DNA of 64,000 bases from Linyphia triangularis (taxonomy: Eukaryota; Arthropoda; Arachnida; Araneae; Linyphiidae), in the NCBI GenBank assembly GCA_963978545.1, contig OZ021727.1, positions 17,124,743-17,188,742 on the forward strand, in the 5' to 3' direction. The notes beneath the pieces were generated by a model. It searched no databases and was not told the origin of the DNA. It saw nothing but the letters and a program-made list of their open reading frames with translations. Below, piece by piece: positions 1 to 10,200 of this stretch; within the stretch, counting starts at the first letter, position 1, and each line of letters opens with the position of its first letter. Position numbers and translations under genes: made by a program.

Positions 1-1348
1 TGCACTTTTTGGGTCCTTCTTTTGAACCACTTAATATTTTCTGAGTGTTATAAAATTGAAATTTTAGATTCTGCTATATACTAGCTTCAATTTCTTCATA
101 GTAAAAAAATTTAGAAAATTTTACATTTTGAACAATAATTCATTGAACATGGTCCCCCCGTGTATTTTCAATGAGGGAAATAGGCTCAAATACTTTCCTT
201 TTCTTATTTTTGGTTGCAAATATGTGACGATTTGACTGCGGAATTCGATTCGGGTGAGTTTTTCAATAACCCTGGGTCAAAAAAAAATTGAAAGAATTCG
301 AAAATGTCGAAATTTGAAGTTTTTCGTACGATTAACATGTGGAAAATTAAAAACGAAAATTTTTTATTGTGCACTTTTTGGGACCAACTTTTCAACCACT
401 TATTATTTTCTGAGTGTTATAAAATTGGAATTGGAGATTCTGCTATATACTAGCTTCAACTTCTTCATAGTAAAGATATTTTGAAAATTTTACTTTTTGA
501 ACAATAACTCATTGAACATCGTCCCCCCGTGTATTTTCAATGAGGGAAAGAGGCTCAAATACTTTCCTTTTCTTATTTTTGGTTGCAAATATGTGACGAT
601 TTGACTGCGGAATTCTACTCGGGTGACTTTTTCAATAACCCTGGGTCAAAAAAAAATTGAAAGAATTCGAAAATGTCGAAATTTGAAGTTTTCCGTACGA
701 TTAACATGTGGAAATTTAAAAACGAAAATTTTGATAGTGCACTTTTTGAAACCAACTTTTCAACCACTTATTATTTTCTGAGTGTTATAAAATTGGAATT
801 GGAGATTCTGCTATATACTAGCTTCAACTTCTTCATAGTAAAGAAATTTTGAAAATTTTACTTTTTGAACAATAATTCATTGAACATCGTCCTGCGTGTA
901 TTTTCAATGAGGTAAATAGGGTCAAATACTTTCCTTTTCTTATTTTTGGTTGCAAATATGTGACGATTTGACTGCGGAATTCGACTCGGGTGATTTTTTC
1001 AATAACCCTGGGTCAAAAAAAAATGGAAAGAATTCGAAAATGTAGAAATTTGAAGTTTTCCGTACGATTAACATGTGGAAATTTAAAAACGAAAAATTTT
1101 GATAGTGCACTTTTTGGGACCAACTTTTGAACAACTTAATATTTTCTGAGTGTTATTAAATTGGAAATGGAGATTCTGCTATATACTAGCTTCCACTTCT
1201 TTATTGAAAAATTTGTTTGAAAATTTTACTTTTTGAACAATAATTCATTGAACATCGTCCCCCCGTGTATTTTCAATGAGGGAAATAGGCTCAAATACTT
1301 TCCTTTTCTTATTTAAAATTGCAATTATGTGACGATTTGACTGCGGAA
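1..1348 (+). repeat. Block copy 1 of a 1.35 kb duplication
   Basis: Holds three B-head monomers (marks 225, 594, 961) and a C head (1330). It matches 3681-5026 at an offset of 3680 bp (ten monomers). The match begins at the first base, including the private run gggtccttc near 11-19 and 3691-3699. Within it I see one base change near 615, then small indels near 1094 and 1250. The match ends just after the phase mark at 1330, where ttcgactcggg faces atcgactcagg. The left edge lies outside the window. Confidence 0.8.
1245..1279. repeat. Inverted repeat around a C-rich spacer (one per monomer)
   Basis: The arms tcattgaa (1245-1252) and ttcaatga (1272-1279) are perfectly complementary over 8 bp. 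They enclose a 19-base spacer, catcgtccccccgtgtatt, whose C-run is the only strongly G+C-rich stretch of the monomer. The same arrangement recurs about every 368 bp. Some classes change the left arm to tcatttaa, which breaks one pair. A cruciform, or a binding site for a dimeric protein, is possible but not shown. Confidence 0.7.
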
Positions 1349-1719
1349 TTCGACTCGGGTGATTTTTTCAATAACCCTGGGTCAAAAAAAATTGAAAGAA
1401 TTCGAAAATGTTGAAATTTGAAGTTTTCCGTAAAATTAACATGTGGAAAATAAAAAACGAAAAATTTTGATAGTGCACTTTTTGGGACCAACTTTTCAAC
1501 CACTTAATATTTTCTGAGTGTTATAAAATTGGAATGGGAGATTCTGCTTTATACTAGCAAGCTTCAATTTCTTCATAGTAAAGAAATTTTGAAAATTTTA
1601 CTTTTTGAACAATAATTCATTGACATCGTCCCAACGTGTATTTTCAATGAGGGAAATTAGCTCAAATGCTTGCCTTTTCGGATTTTTTGTTGCGAATATG
1701 TGACAATTTGACTGCGGAA
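1349..1719 (+). repeat. Transition monomer, C/c body into an A head
   Basis: The C-type body continues to a T1-like tail with gcaagcttcaatttc, which holds a small local insertion near 1558, and then enters an A head (gcttgccttttcgga, private g). The spacing to the next mark (1701) is 371 bp, tied for the longest in the window. The mark at 1701 itself reads tgacaattt. Confidence 0.7.
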
Positions 1720-3668
1720 TTCGACTCGCGTGATTTTTTCAATAACACTGGGTCTAAAAAAATAGGAAGAATTCGAAAAATAAGAAATTTGAAGTTTTCC
1801 GTACGATTAACATGTGGAAAATTAAAAACGAAATATTTTGATCATGCACTTTTTGGGACCAACTTTTGAACCACTTAATATTTTCTGAGTGTTATAAAAT
1901 TAAAATTTTAGATTCTGCTATATACCAGCTTCAACTTCTTCATAGTAAAAAATTTTTGAAAATTTTACTTTTTGAACAATAATTCATTGAACATCGTCCC
2001 CCCGTGTATTTTCAAAGAGGGAAATAGGCTCAAATGCTTGATTTTTCTGATTTTTGGTTGCAAATATGTGACGATTTGACTGCGGAATTCGACTCGGGTG
2101 ATTTTTTCAATTACCCTGGGTCTAAAAAAATAGGCAGAGTTCGAAAGAAATTTGAACTTTTCCAAACGATTAACATGAGGAAAATTAAAAACGAAAAATT
2201 TTGATCGTGTACTTATTGGGACCAACTTTTGAACCATCACTTAATATTTTCTGAGTGTTATAAAATTGGAATTGGAGATTCTGCTATATACTAGCTTCAA
2301 TTTCTTCATAGTAAAGAAATTTTGAAAATTTTACTTTTTGAACAATAATTCATTGAACATCGTCCCCCCGTGTATTTTCAATGAAGGAAATAGGCTCAAA
2401 TACTTTCCTTTTCTTATTTATGGTTGCAAATATGTGACGATTTGACTGCGGAAATCGATTTGGGTGATTATTTCAATAACCCTGGGTCAAAAAAAATTGA
2501 AAGAATTCGAAAATGTAGAAATTTGAAGTTTTCCGTACGATTAACATGTGGAAAATTAAAAACGAAAAATTTTGTTCGTGCACTTTTTGGGACCAACTTT
2601 TGAACCACTTAATATTTTCTGAGTGTTATAAAATTGGAATTGGAGATTCTGCTATATACTAGTCTCAATTTCTTCTTAGTAAAGATATTTTGAAAATTTT
2701 ACTTTTTGAACAATAATTCATTGAACATCGTCCCGCGTGTATTTTCAATGAGGGAAATAGGCTCAAATACTTTCCTTTTCTTATTTTTGGTTGCAAATAT
2801 GTGACGATTTGACTGCGGAATTCGACTCAGGTGATCTTTTCAATAACCCTGGGTCAAAAAAAATTGAAAGAATTCGAAAATGTCGAAATTTGAAGTTTTT
2901 CGTACGATTAACATGTGGAAAATTAAAAACGAAAAATTTTGTTCGTGCACTTTTTGGGACCAACTTTTGAACCACTTAATATTTTCTGAGTGTTATAAAA
3001 TTGGAATTGGAGATTCTGCTATATACTAGTCTCAATTTCTTCTTAGTAAAGATATTTTGAAAATTTTACTTTTTGAACAATAATACATTGAACATCGTCC
3101 CCCCGTGTATTTTCAATGAGGGAAATAGGCTCAAATACTTTCCTTTTCTTATTTAAAATTGCAAATATGTGACGATTTGACTGCGGAATTCGACTCAGGT
3201 GATTTTTTCAATAACCCTGGGTAAAAATAAATTGAAAGAATTCGAAAATGTTTAAATTTGAGTTTTCCGTACAATTAACATGTGGAAATTTAAAAACGAA
3301 AAATTTTGATAGTGCACTTTTTGAAACCAACTTTTCAAACACTTATTATTTTCTGAGTGTTATAAAATTGGAATTGGAGATTCTGCTATATACTAGCTTC
3401 AACTTCTTCATAGTAAAGAAATTTTGAAAATTTTACTTTTTGAACAATAATTCATTGAACATCGTCCCCCTGTGTATTTTCAATGAGGGAATTAGGCTCA
3501 AATACTTTCCTTTTCTTATTTAAAATTGCAAATATGTGACGATTTGACTGAGGAATTCGACTCAGGTGATTTTTTCAATAACCCTGGGTCAAAAAAAATT
3601 GAAAGAATTCGAAAATGTCGAAATTTGAAGTTTTTCGTACGATTAACATGTGGAAAATTAAAAACGAA
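1720..3668 (+). repeat. Ordered block d-e-f-g-h-i, first copy
   Basis: Marks 1701 (body only), 2069, 2435, 2802, 3170 and 3537. This series matches 7973-9922 at an offset of 6253-6254 bp (17 monomers). Class d carries cgcgtgatttttt and aataacactggg. Class e has the shortened aggcagagttcgaaag body. Class f has ttatggttgc and gatttgggtgattatttc. Class h has gggtaaaaataaattg and tgtttaaatttgag. The block starts inside a monomer with an A head, whereas the other d copies have a C head, so 1701-1730 is a recombination junction. Confidence 0.8.
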
Positions 3669-4273
3669 AAATTTTGATCGTGCACTTTTTGGGTCCTTCT
3701 TTTGAACCACTTAATATTTTCTGAGTGTTATAAAATTGAAATTTTAGATTCTGCTATATACTAGCTTCAATTTCTTCATAGTAAAAAAATTTAGAAAATT
3801 TTACATTTTGAACAATAATTCATTGAACATGGTCCCCCCGTGTATTTTCAATGAGGGAAATAGGCTCAAATACTTTCCTTTTCTTATTTTTGGTTGCAAA
3901 TATGTGACGATTTGACTGCGGAATTCGATTCGGGTGAGTTTTTCAATAACCCTGGGTCAAAAAAAAATTGAAAGAATTCGAAAATGTCGAAATTTGAAGT
4001 TTTTCGTACGATTAACATGTGGAAAATTAAAAACGAAAATTTTTTATTGTGCACTTTTTGGGACCAACTTTTCAACCACTTATTATTTTCTGAGTGTTAT
4101 AAAATTGGAATTGGAGATTCTGCTATATACTAGCTTCAACTTCTTCATAGTAAAGATATTTTGAAAATTTTACTTTTTGAACAATAACTCATTGAACATC
4201 GTCCCCCCGTGTATTTTCAATGAGGGAAAGAGGCTCAAATACTTTCCTTTTCTTATTTTTGGTTGCAAATATG

Positions 4274-4640
4274 TGACGATTTGACTGCGGAATTCGACTC
4301 GGGTGACTTTTTCAATAACCCTGGGTCAAAAAAAAATTGAAAGAATTCGAAAATGTCGAAATTTGAAGTTTTCCGTACGATTAACATGTGGAAATTTAAA
4401 AACGAAAATTTTGATAGTGCACTTTTTGAAACCAACTTTTCAACCACTTATTATTTTCTGAGTGTTATAAAATTGGAATTGGAGATTCTGCTATATACTA
4501 GCTTCAACTTCTTCATAGTAAAGAAATTTTGAAAATTTTACTTTTTGAACAATAATTCATTGAACATCGTCCTGCGTGTATTTTCAATGAGGTAAATAGG
4601 GTCAAATACTTTCCTTTTCTTATTTTTGGTTGCAAATATG
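4274..4640 (+). repeat. Reference monomer, B head / c body / T1 tail
   Basis: A clean example, running from one phase mark to the next. In order it holds the mark (4274), an EcoRI site (4290-4295), the gggtca plus A-run body, a second EcoRI site (4343-4348, 53 bp on), the palindrome cgtacg (4374-4379), cgattaacatg, the T1 tail caaccacttattattttc, the near-invariant gattctgctatatacta, a run of A/T tracts (about 4520-4546), an inverted repeat around a C/G-rich spacer, and the head of the next monomer. Nearly every monomer in the window shows this order. The A-run after gggtc varies between about 7 and 10 bases and accounts for much of the 1-3 bp length variation. Confidence 0.9.
4520..4546. other. 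Closely spaced A/T tracts (possible intrinsic bend)
   Basis: The stretch aagaaattttgaaaatttta followed by ctttttg places A or T tracts roughly 8-10 bp apart, close to the helical repeat. It recurs once per monomer with small changes. Phased A-tracts of this kind are known to bend DNA and are common in satellites. I infer curvature from spacing only. Confidence 0.45.
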
Positions 4641-5026
4641 TGACGATTTGACTGCGGAATTCGACTCGGGTGATTTTTTCAATAACCCTGGGTCAAAAAA
4701 AAATGGAAAGAATTCGAAAATGTAGAAATTTGAAGTTTTCCGTACGATTAACATGTGGAAATTTAAAAACGAAAATTTTGATAGTGCACTTTTTGGGACC
4801 AACTTTTGAACAACTTAATATTTTCTGAGTGTTATTAAATTGGAAATGGAGATTCTGCTATATACTAGCTTCCACTTCTTTATTGAAAAATTTGTTTGAA
4901 AATTTTACTTTTTGAACAATAATTCATTGACCATCGTCCCCCGTGTATTTTCAATGAGGGAAATAGGCTCAAATACTTTCCTTTTCTTATTTAAAATTGC
5001 AATTATGTGACGATTTGACTGCGGAA

Positions 5027-8000
5027 ATCGACTCAGGTGATTTTTTCAATAACCCTGGGTAAAAAAAAATTGAAAGAATTCGAAAATGTCGAAATTTGAA
5101 GTTTTCCGTACGATTAACATGTGGAAATTTTTAAAACGAAAATTTTGATAGTGCACTTTTTGAAACCAACTTTTCAACCACTTATTATTTTCTGAGTGTT
5201 AGAAAATTGGAATTGGAGATTCTGCTATATACTAGCTTCAACTTCTTCATAGTAAAGAAATTTTGAAAATTTTACTTTTTGAACAATAATTCATTGAACA
5301 TCGTCCCCCTGTGTATTTTCAATGAGGGAAATAGGATCAAATACTTTCCTTTTCTTATTTAAAATTGCAAATATGTGACGATTTGACTGCGGAATTCGAC
5401 TCAGGTGATTTTTTCAATAACCCTGGGTCAAAAAAAATTGAAAGAATTTGAAAATGTCGAAATTTGAAGTTTTTCGTACGATTAACAAGTGGAAAATTAA
5501 AAACGAAAATTTTTTATTGTGCTCTTTTTGGTACCAACTTTTTAACCACTTATTATTTTCTGAGTGTTATAAAATTGGAATTGGAGATTCTGCTATATAC
5601 TAGCTTCAAATTCTTCATAGTAAAGAAATTTTGAAAATTTTACTTTTTGAACAATAATTCATTGAACATCGTCCTGCGTGTATTTTCAATGAGGTAAATA
5701 GGCTCAAATGCTTGCCTTTTCTGATTTTTGGTTGCGAATATGCGACGAATTGACTGCGGAATTCGACTCGGGTGATTTTTTCAATAACCCTGGGTCTAAA
5801 AAAATAGGAAGAATTCGAAAATGAAGAAATTTGAAGTTTTCCGTACGATTAACATGTGGAAAATTAAAAACGAAAAATTTTGATCGTGTACTTTTTGGGA
5901 TAAACTTTTGAACAACTTAATATTTTCTGAGTGTTATTAAATTGGAAATGGAGATTCTGCTATATACTAGCTTCCACTTCTTTATTGAAAAAATTTTTTG
6001 AAAATTTTACTTTTTGAACAATAATTCATTTACCATCGTCCCCCCGTTTATTTTCAATGAGGGAAATAGGCTCAAATGCTTGCCTTTTCTGATTTTTTGT
6101 TGCGAATAAGTGACGATTTGACTGCGGAATTCGACTCCTGTGACTCTTTCAATAACCCTGGGTCTAAAAAAATAGGAAGAATTCGAAAATGAAGAAATTT
6201 GAAGTTATCCGTACGATTAACATGTAAATTATTAAACACGAAAAATTTTGATCGTGCACTTTTTGGGACCATCTTTTGAACCACTTAATATTTTCTGAGT
6301 GTTATAAAATTGTAATTTTAGATTCTGCTATATACTAGCTTCAATTTCTTCATAGTAAAAAAATTTTGAAAATTTTACATTATGAACAATAATTCATTGA
6401 ACATCGTCCCGCCGTGTATTTTCAATGAGGGAAATAGGCTCAAATACTTTCCTTTTCTTATTTTTGGTTGCAAATATGTGACGATTTGACTGCGGAATTC
6501 GACTCAGGTGATTTTTTCAATAACCCTGGGTCAAAAAAAATTGAAATAATTCGAAAATGGCGAAATTTGAAGTTTTCCGTACGATTAACATGTGGAAATT
6601 TAAAAACGAAAAATTTTGATAGTGCACTTTTTGAAACCAACTTTTCAACCCTTTATTATTTTCTGAGTGTTATAAAATTGGAATTGGAGATTCTGCTATA
6701 TAGTAGCTTCAACTTCTTCAAAGTAAAAAAATTTTGAAAATTTTACTTTTTGAACAATAATTCATTTAACATCGTCCCCACTGTGTATTTTCAATGAGGG
6801 TAATTAGCACAAATGCTTGCCTTTTCTGATTTTTTGTTGCGAATATGTGACGATTTAACTGCGGAATTCGACTCGGGTGAATTTTTCAATAACCCTGGGT
6901 CTAAAAAAATAGGAAGAATTCGAAAATTAATAAAATTTGAACTTTTCCGTACGATTAACATGTGGAAAATTAAAAACGAAAAATTTTGATCGTGCACTTT
7001 TTGGGACAATCTTTTGAACCACTTAATATTTTCTGAGTGTTATAAAATTGAAATTTTAGATTCTGCTATATACTAACTTCAATTTCTTCATAGTAAAAAA
7101 ATTTAGAAAATTTTATATTTTGAACAATAATTCATTGAACATGGTCCCCCCGTGTATTTTCAATGAGGGAAATAGGCTCAAATACTTTCCTTTTCTTATT
7201 TTTGGTTACAAATATGTGACGATTTGACTGCGGAATTCGACTCGGTTGATTTTTTCAATAACCCTGGGTCAAAAAAAAATTGAAAGAATTCGAAAATGTA
7301 GAAATGTGAAGTTTTCCGTACGATTAACATGTGGAAAATTAAAAACGAAAATTTTTGATTTTGTACTTTTTGGGATAAATTTTTGAACAACTTAATATTT
7401 TCTGAGTGTTATTAAATTGGAAATGGAGATTCTGCTATATACTAGCTTCCACTTCTTCATAGTAAAGAAATTTTGAAAATTTTACTTTTTGAACAATAAT
7501 TCATTGAACATCGTCCCCCCGTGTATTTTCAATGAGGGAAATAGGATCAAATACTTTCCTTTTCTTATTTAAAATTGCAAATATGTGACGATTTGACTGC
7601 GGAATTCAACTCAGATGATTTTTTCAATAACCCTGGGTCAAAAAAAATTTAAAGAATTCGAAAATGTCGAAATTTGAAGTTTTTCGTACGATTAACAAGT
7701 GGAAAATTAAAAACGAAAATTTTTTATTGTGCACTTTTTGGGACCAACTTTTCAACCACTTATTATTTTCTGAGTGTTATAAAATTAGAATTGGAGATTC
7801 TGCTATATACTAGCTTCAATTTCTTCATAGTAAAGAAATTTTTAAAATTTTACATTTTGAACAATAATTCATTGAACATCGTCCCCCCGTGTATTTTCAA
7901 TGAGGGAAATAGGCTCAAATACTTTCCTTTTCTTATTTAAAATTGCAAATATGTGACGATTTGACTGCGGAATTCGACTCGCGTGATTTTTTCAATAACA

Positions 8001-10000
8001 CTGGGTCTAAAAAAATAGGAAGAATTCGAAAAATAAGAAATTTGAAGTTTTCCGTACGATTAACATGTGGAAAATTAAAAACGAAATATTTTGATCATGC
8101 ACTTTTTGGGACCAACTTTTGAACCACTTAATATTTTCTGAGTGTTATAAAATTAAAATTTTAGATTCTGCTATATACCAGCTTCAACTTCTTCATAGTA
8201 AAAAATTTTTGAAAATTTTACTTTTTGAACAATAATTCATTGAACATCGTCCCCCCGTGTATTTTCAAAGAGGGAAATAGGCTCAAATGCTTGATTTTTC
8301 TGATTTTTGGTTGCAAATATGTGACGATTTGACTGCGGAATTCGACTCGGGTGATTTTTTCAATTACCCTGGGTCTAAAAAAATAGGCAGAGTTCGAAAG
8401 AAATTTGAACTTTTCCAAACGATTAACATGAGGAAAAATAAAAACGAAAAATTTTGATCGTGTACTTATTGGGACCAACTTTTGAACCATCACTTAATAT
8501 TTTCTGAGTGTTATAAAATTGGAATTGGAGATTCTGCTATATACTAGCTTCAATTTCTTCATAGTAAAGAAATTTTGAAAATTTTACTTTTTGAACAATA
8601 ATTCATTGAACATCGTCCCCCCGTGTATTTTCAATGAAGGAAATAGGCTCAAATACTTTCCTTTTCTTATTTATGGTTGCAAATATGTGACGATTTGACT
8701 GCGGAAATCGATTTGGGTGATTATTTCAATAACCCTGGGTCAAAAAAAAATTGAAAGAATTCGAAAATGTAGAAATTTGAAGTTTTCCGTACGATTAACA
8801 TGTGGAAAATTAAAAACGAAAATTTTTGTTCGTGCACTTTTTGGGACCAACTTTTGAACCACTTAATATTTTCTGAGTGTTATAAAATTGGAATTGGAAA
8901 TTCTGCTATATACTAGTCTCAATTTCTTCTTAGTAAAGATATTTTGAAAATTTTACTTTTTGAACAATAATTCATTGAACATCGTCCCGCGTGTATTTTC
9001 AATGAGGGAAATAGGCTCAAATACTTTCCTTTTCTTATTTTTGGTTGCAAATATGTGACGATTTGACTGCGGAATTCGACTCAGGTGATCTTTTCAATAA
9101 CCCTGGGTCAAAAAAAATTGAAAGAATTCGAAAATGTCGAAATTTGAAGTTTTTCGTACGATTAACATGTGGAAAATTAAAAACGAAATTTTTTTATTGT
9201 GCACTTTTTGGGACCAACTTTTCAACCACTTATTATTTTCTGAGTGTTATAGAATTGGAATTGGAGATTCTTCTATATACTAGCTTCAACTTCTTCATAG
9301 TAAAGAAATTTTGAAAATTTTACTTTTTGAACAATAATACATTGAACATCGTCCCCCCGTGTATTTTCAATGAGGGAAATAGGCTCAAATACTTTCCTTT
9401 TCTTATTTAAAATTGCAAATATGTGACGATTTGACTGAGGAATTCGACTCAGGTGATTTTTTCAATAACCCTGGGTAAAAATAAATTGAAAGAATTCGAA
9501 AATGTTTAAATTTGAGTTTTCCGTACAATTAACATGTGGAAATTTAAAAACGAAAAATTTTGATAGTGCACTTTTTGAAACCAACTTTTCAAACACTTAT
9601 TATTTTCTGAGTGTTATAAAATTGGAATTGGAGATTCTGCTATATACTAGCTTCAACTTCTTTATAGTAAAGAAATTTTGAAAATTTTACTTTTTGAACA
9701 ATAATTCATTGAACATCGTCCCCCTGTGTATTTTCAATGAGGGAATTAGGCTCAAATACTTTCCTTTTCTTATTTAAAATTGCAAATATGTGACGATTTG
9801 ACTGAGGAATTCGACTCAGGTGATTTTTTCAATAACCCTGGGTCAAAAAAAATTGAAAGAATTCGAAAATGTCGAAATTTGAAGTTTTTCGTACGATTAA
9901 CATGTGGAAAATTAAAAACGAAAATTTTTTATTGTGCACTTTTTGGGATCAACTTTTCAACCACTTATTATTTTCTGAGTGTTATAAAATTGGAATTGGA
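5027..10000 (+). repeat. Long ordered block p-t-u-k-w-a-b-c-d-e-f-g-h-i, first copy
   Basis: Marks 5008 (head end), 5376, 5743, 6111, 6479, 6848, 7217, 7586, 7954, 8322, 8688, 9056, 9424 and 9791. It is nearly identical to 15481-20158 at an offset of 10506 bp, which is 28 monomers once the N run is removed. Useful private marks shared by both copies are gcgaataagtgac (class k), aaaatggcg (w), aattaataaaatttg (a), aaatgtgaag (b) and cagatgatt or cagaagatt (c). The block runs into the N gap in the tail of class i. Confidence 0.85.
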
Positions 10001-10200
10001 NNNNNNNNNNNNNNNNNNNNNNNNNNNNNNNNNNNNNNNNNNNNNNNNNNNNNNNNNNNNNNNNNNNNNNNNNNNNNNNNNNNNNNNNNNNNNNNNNNNN
10101 NNNNNNNNNNNNNNNNNNNNNNNNNNNNNNNNNNNNNNNNNNNNNNNNNNNNNNNNNNNNNNNNNNNNNNNNNNNNNNNNNNNNNNNNNNNNNNNNNNNN
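10001..10200. other. Assembly gap, exactly 200 N
   Basis: The run of N sits in the middle of a tail: tggaattgga ends at 10000 and gattctgctatatac starts at 10201. These two pieces are contiguous in every intact monomer. The left flank aligns to the 28.0 kb copy at offset 18228 and the right flank at 18028, a difference of exactly 200. The N run therefore replaces no monomer bases. It is probably a fixed-size scaffolding placeholder, and the true gap is zero or any whole number of monomers. Confidence 0.95.

Larger units (their letters stand above)
3669..5026 (+). repeat. Block copy 2 of the 1.35 kb duplication
   Basis: Marks 3905, 4274, 4641 and 5008. Nearly identical to 1-1348. The first bases (3669-3680) join class i to the private tail gggtccttc. 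The right end passes into class p at the phase mark 5008. Confidence 0.8.

Noticed and set aside
48..58. TATA-like tataaaattg in each monomer
   Set aside because: At about 70% A+T such strings are common, and no further promoter element or transcript start is evident.
119..129. ttttacatttt, an exact fit to the yeast ARS core consensus
   Set aside because: It is a short AT-rich 11-mer expected often at this composition, it is present only in tails with acatttt, and the consensus is specific to budding yeast. I do not call an origin.
4290..4301. CENP-B-box-like ttcg...cggg in gaattcgactcgggtga
   Set aside because: The two half-motifs are 3 bases apart. The known box needs about eight bases between TTCG and CGGG, so this is not a match.
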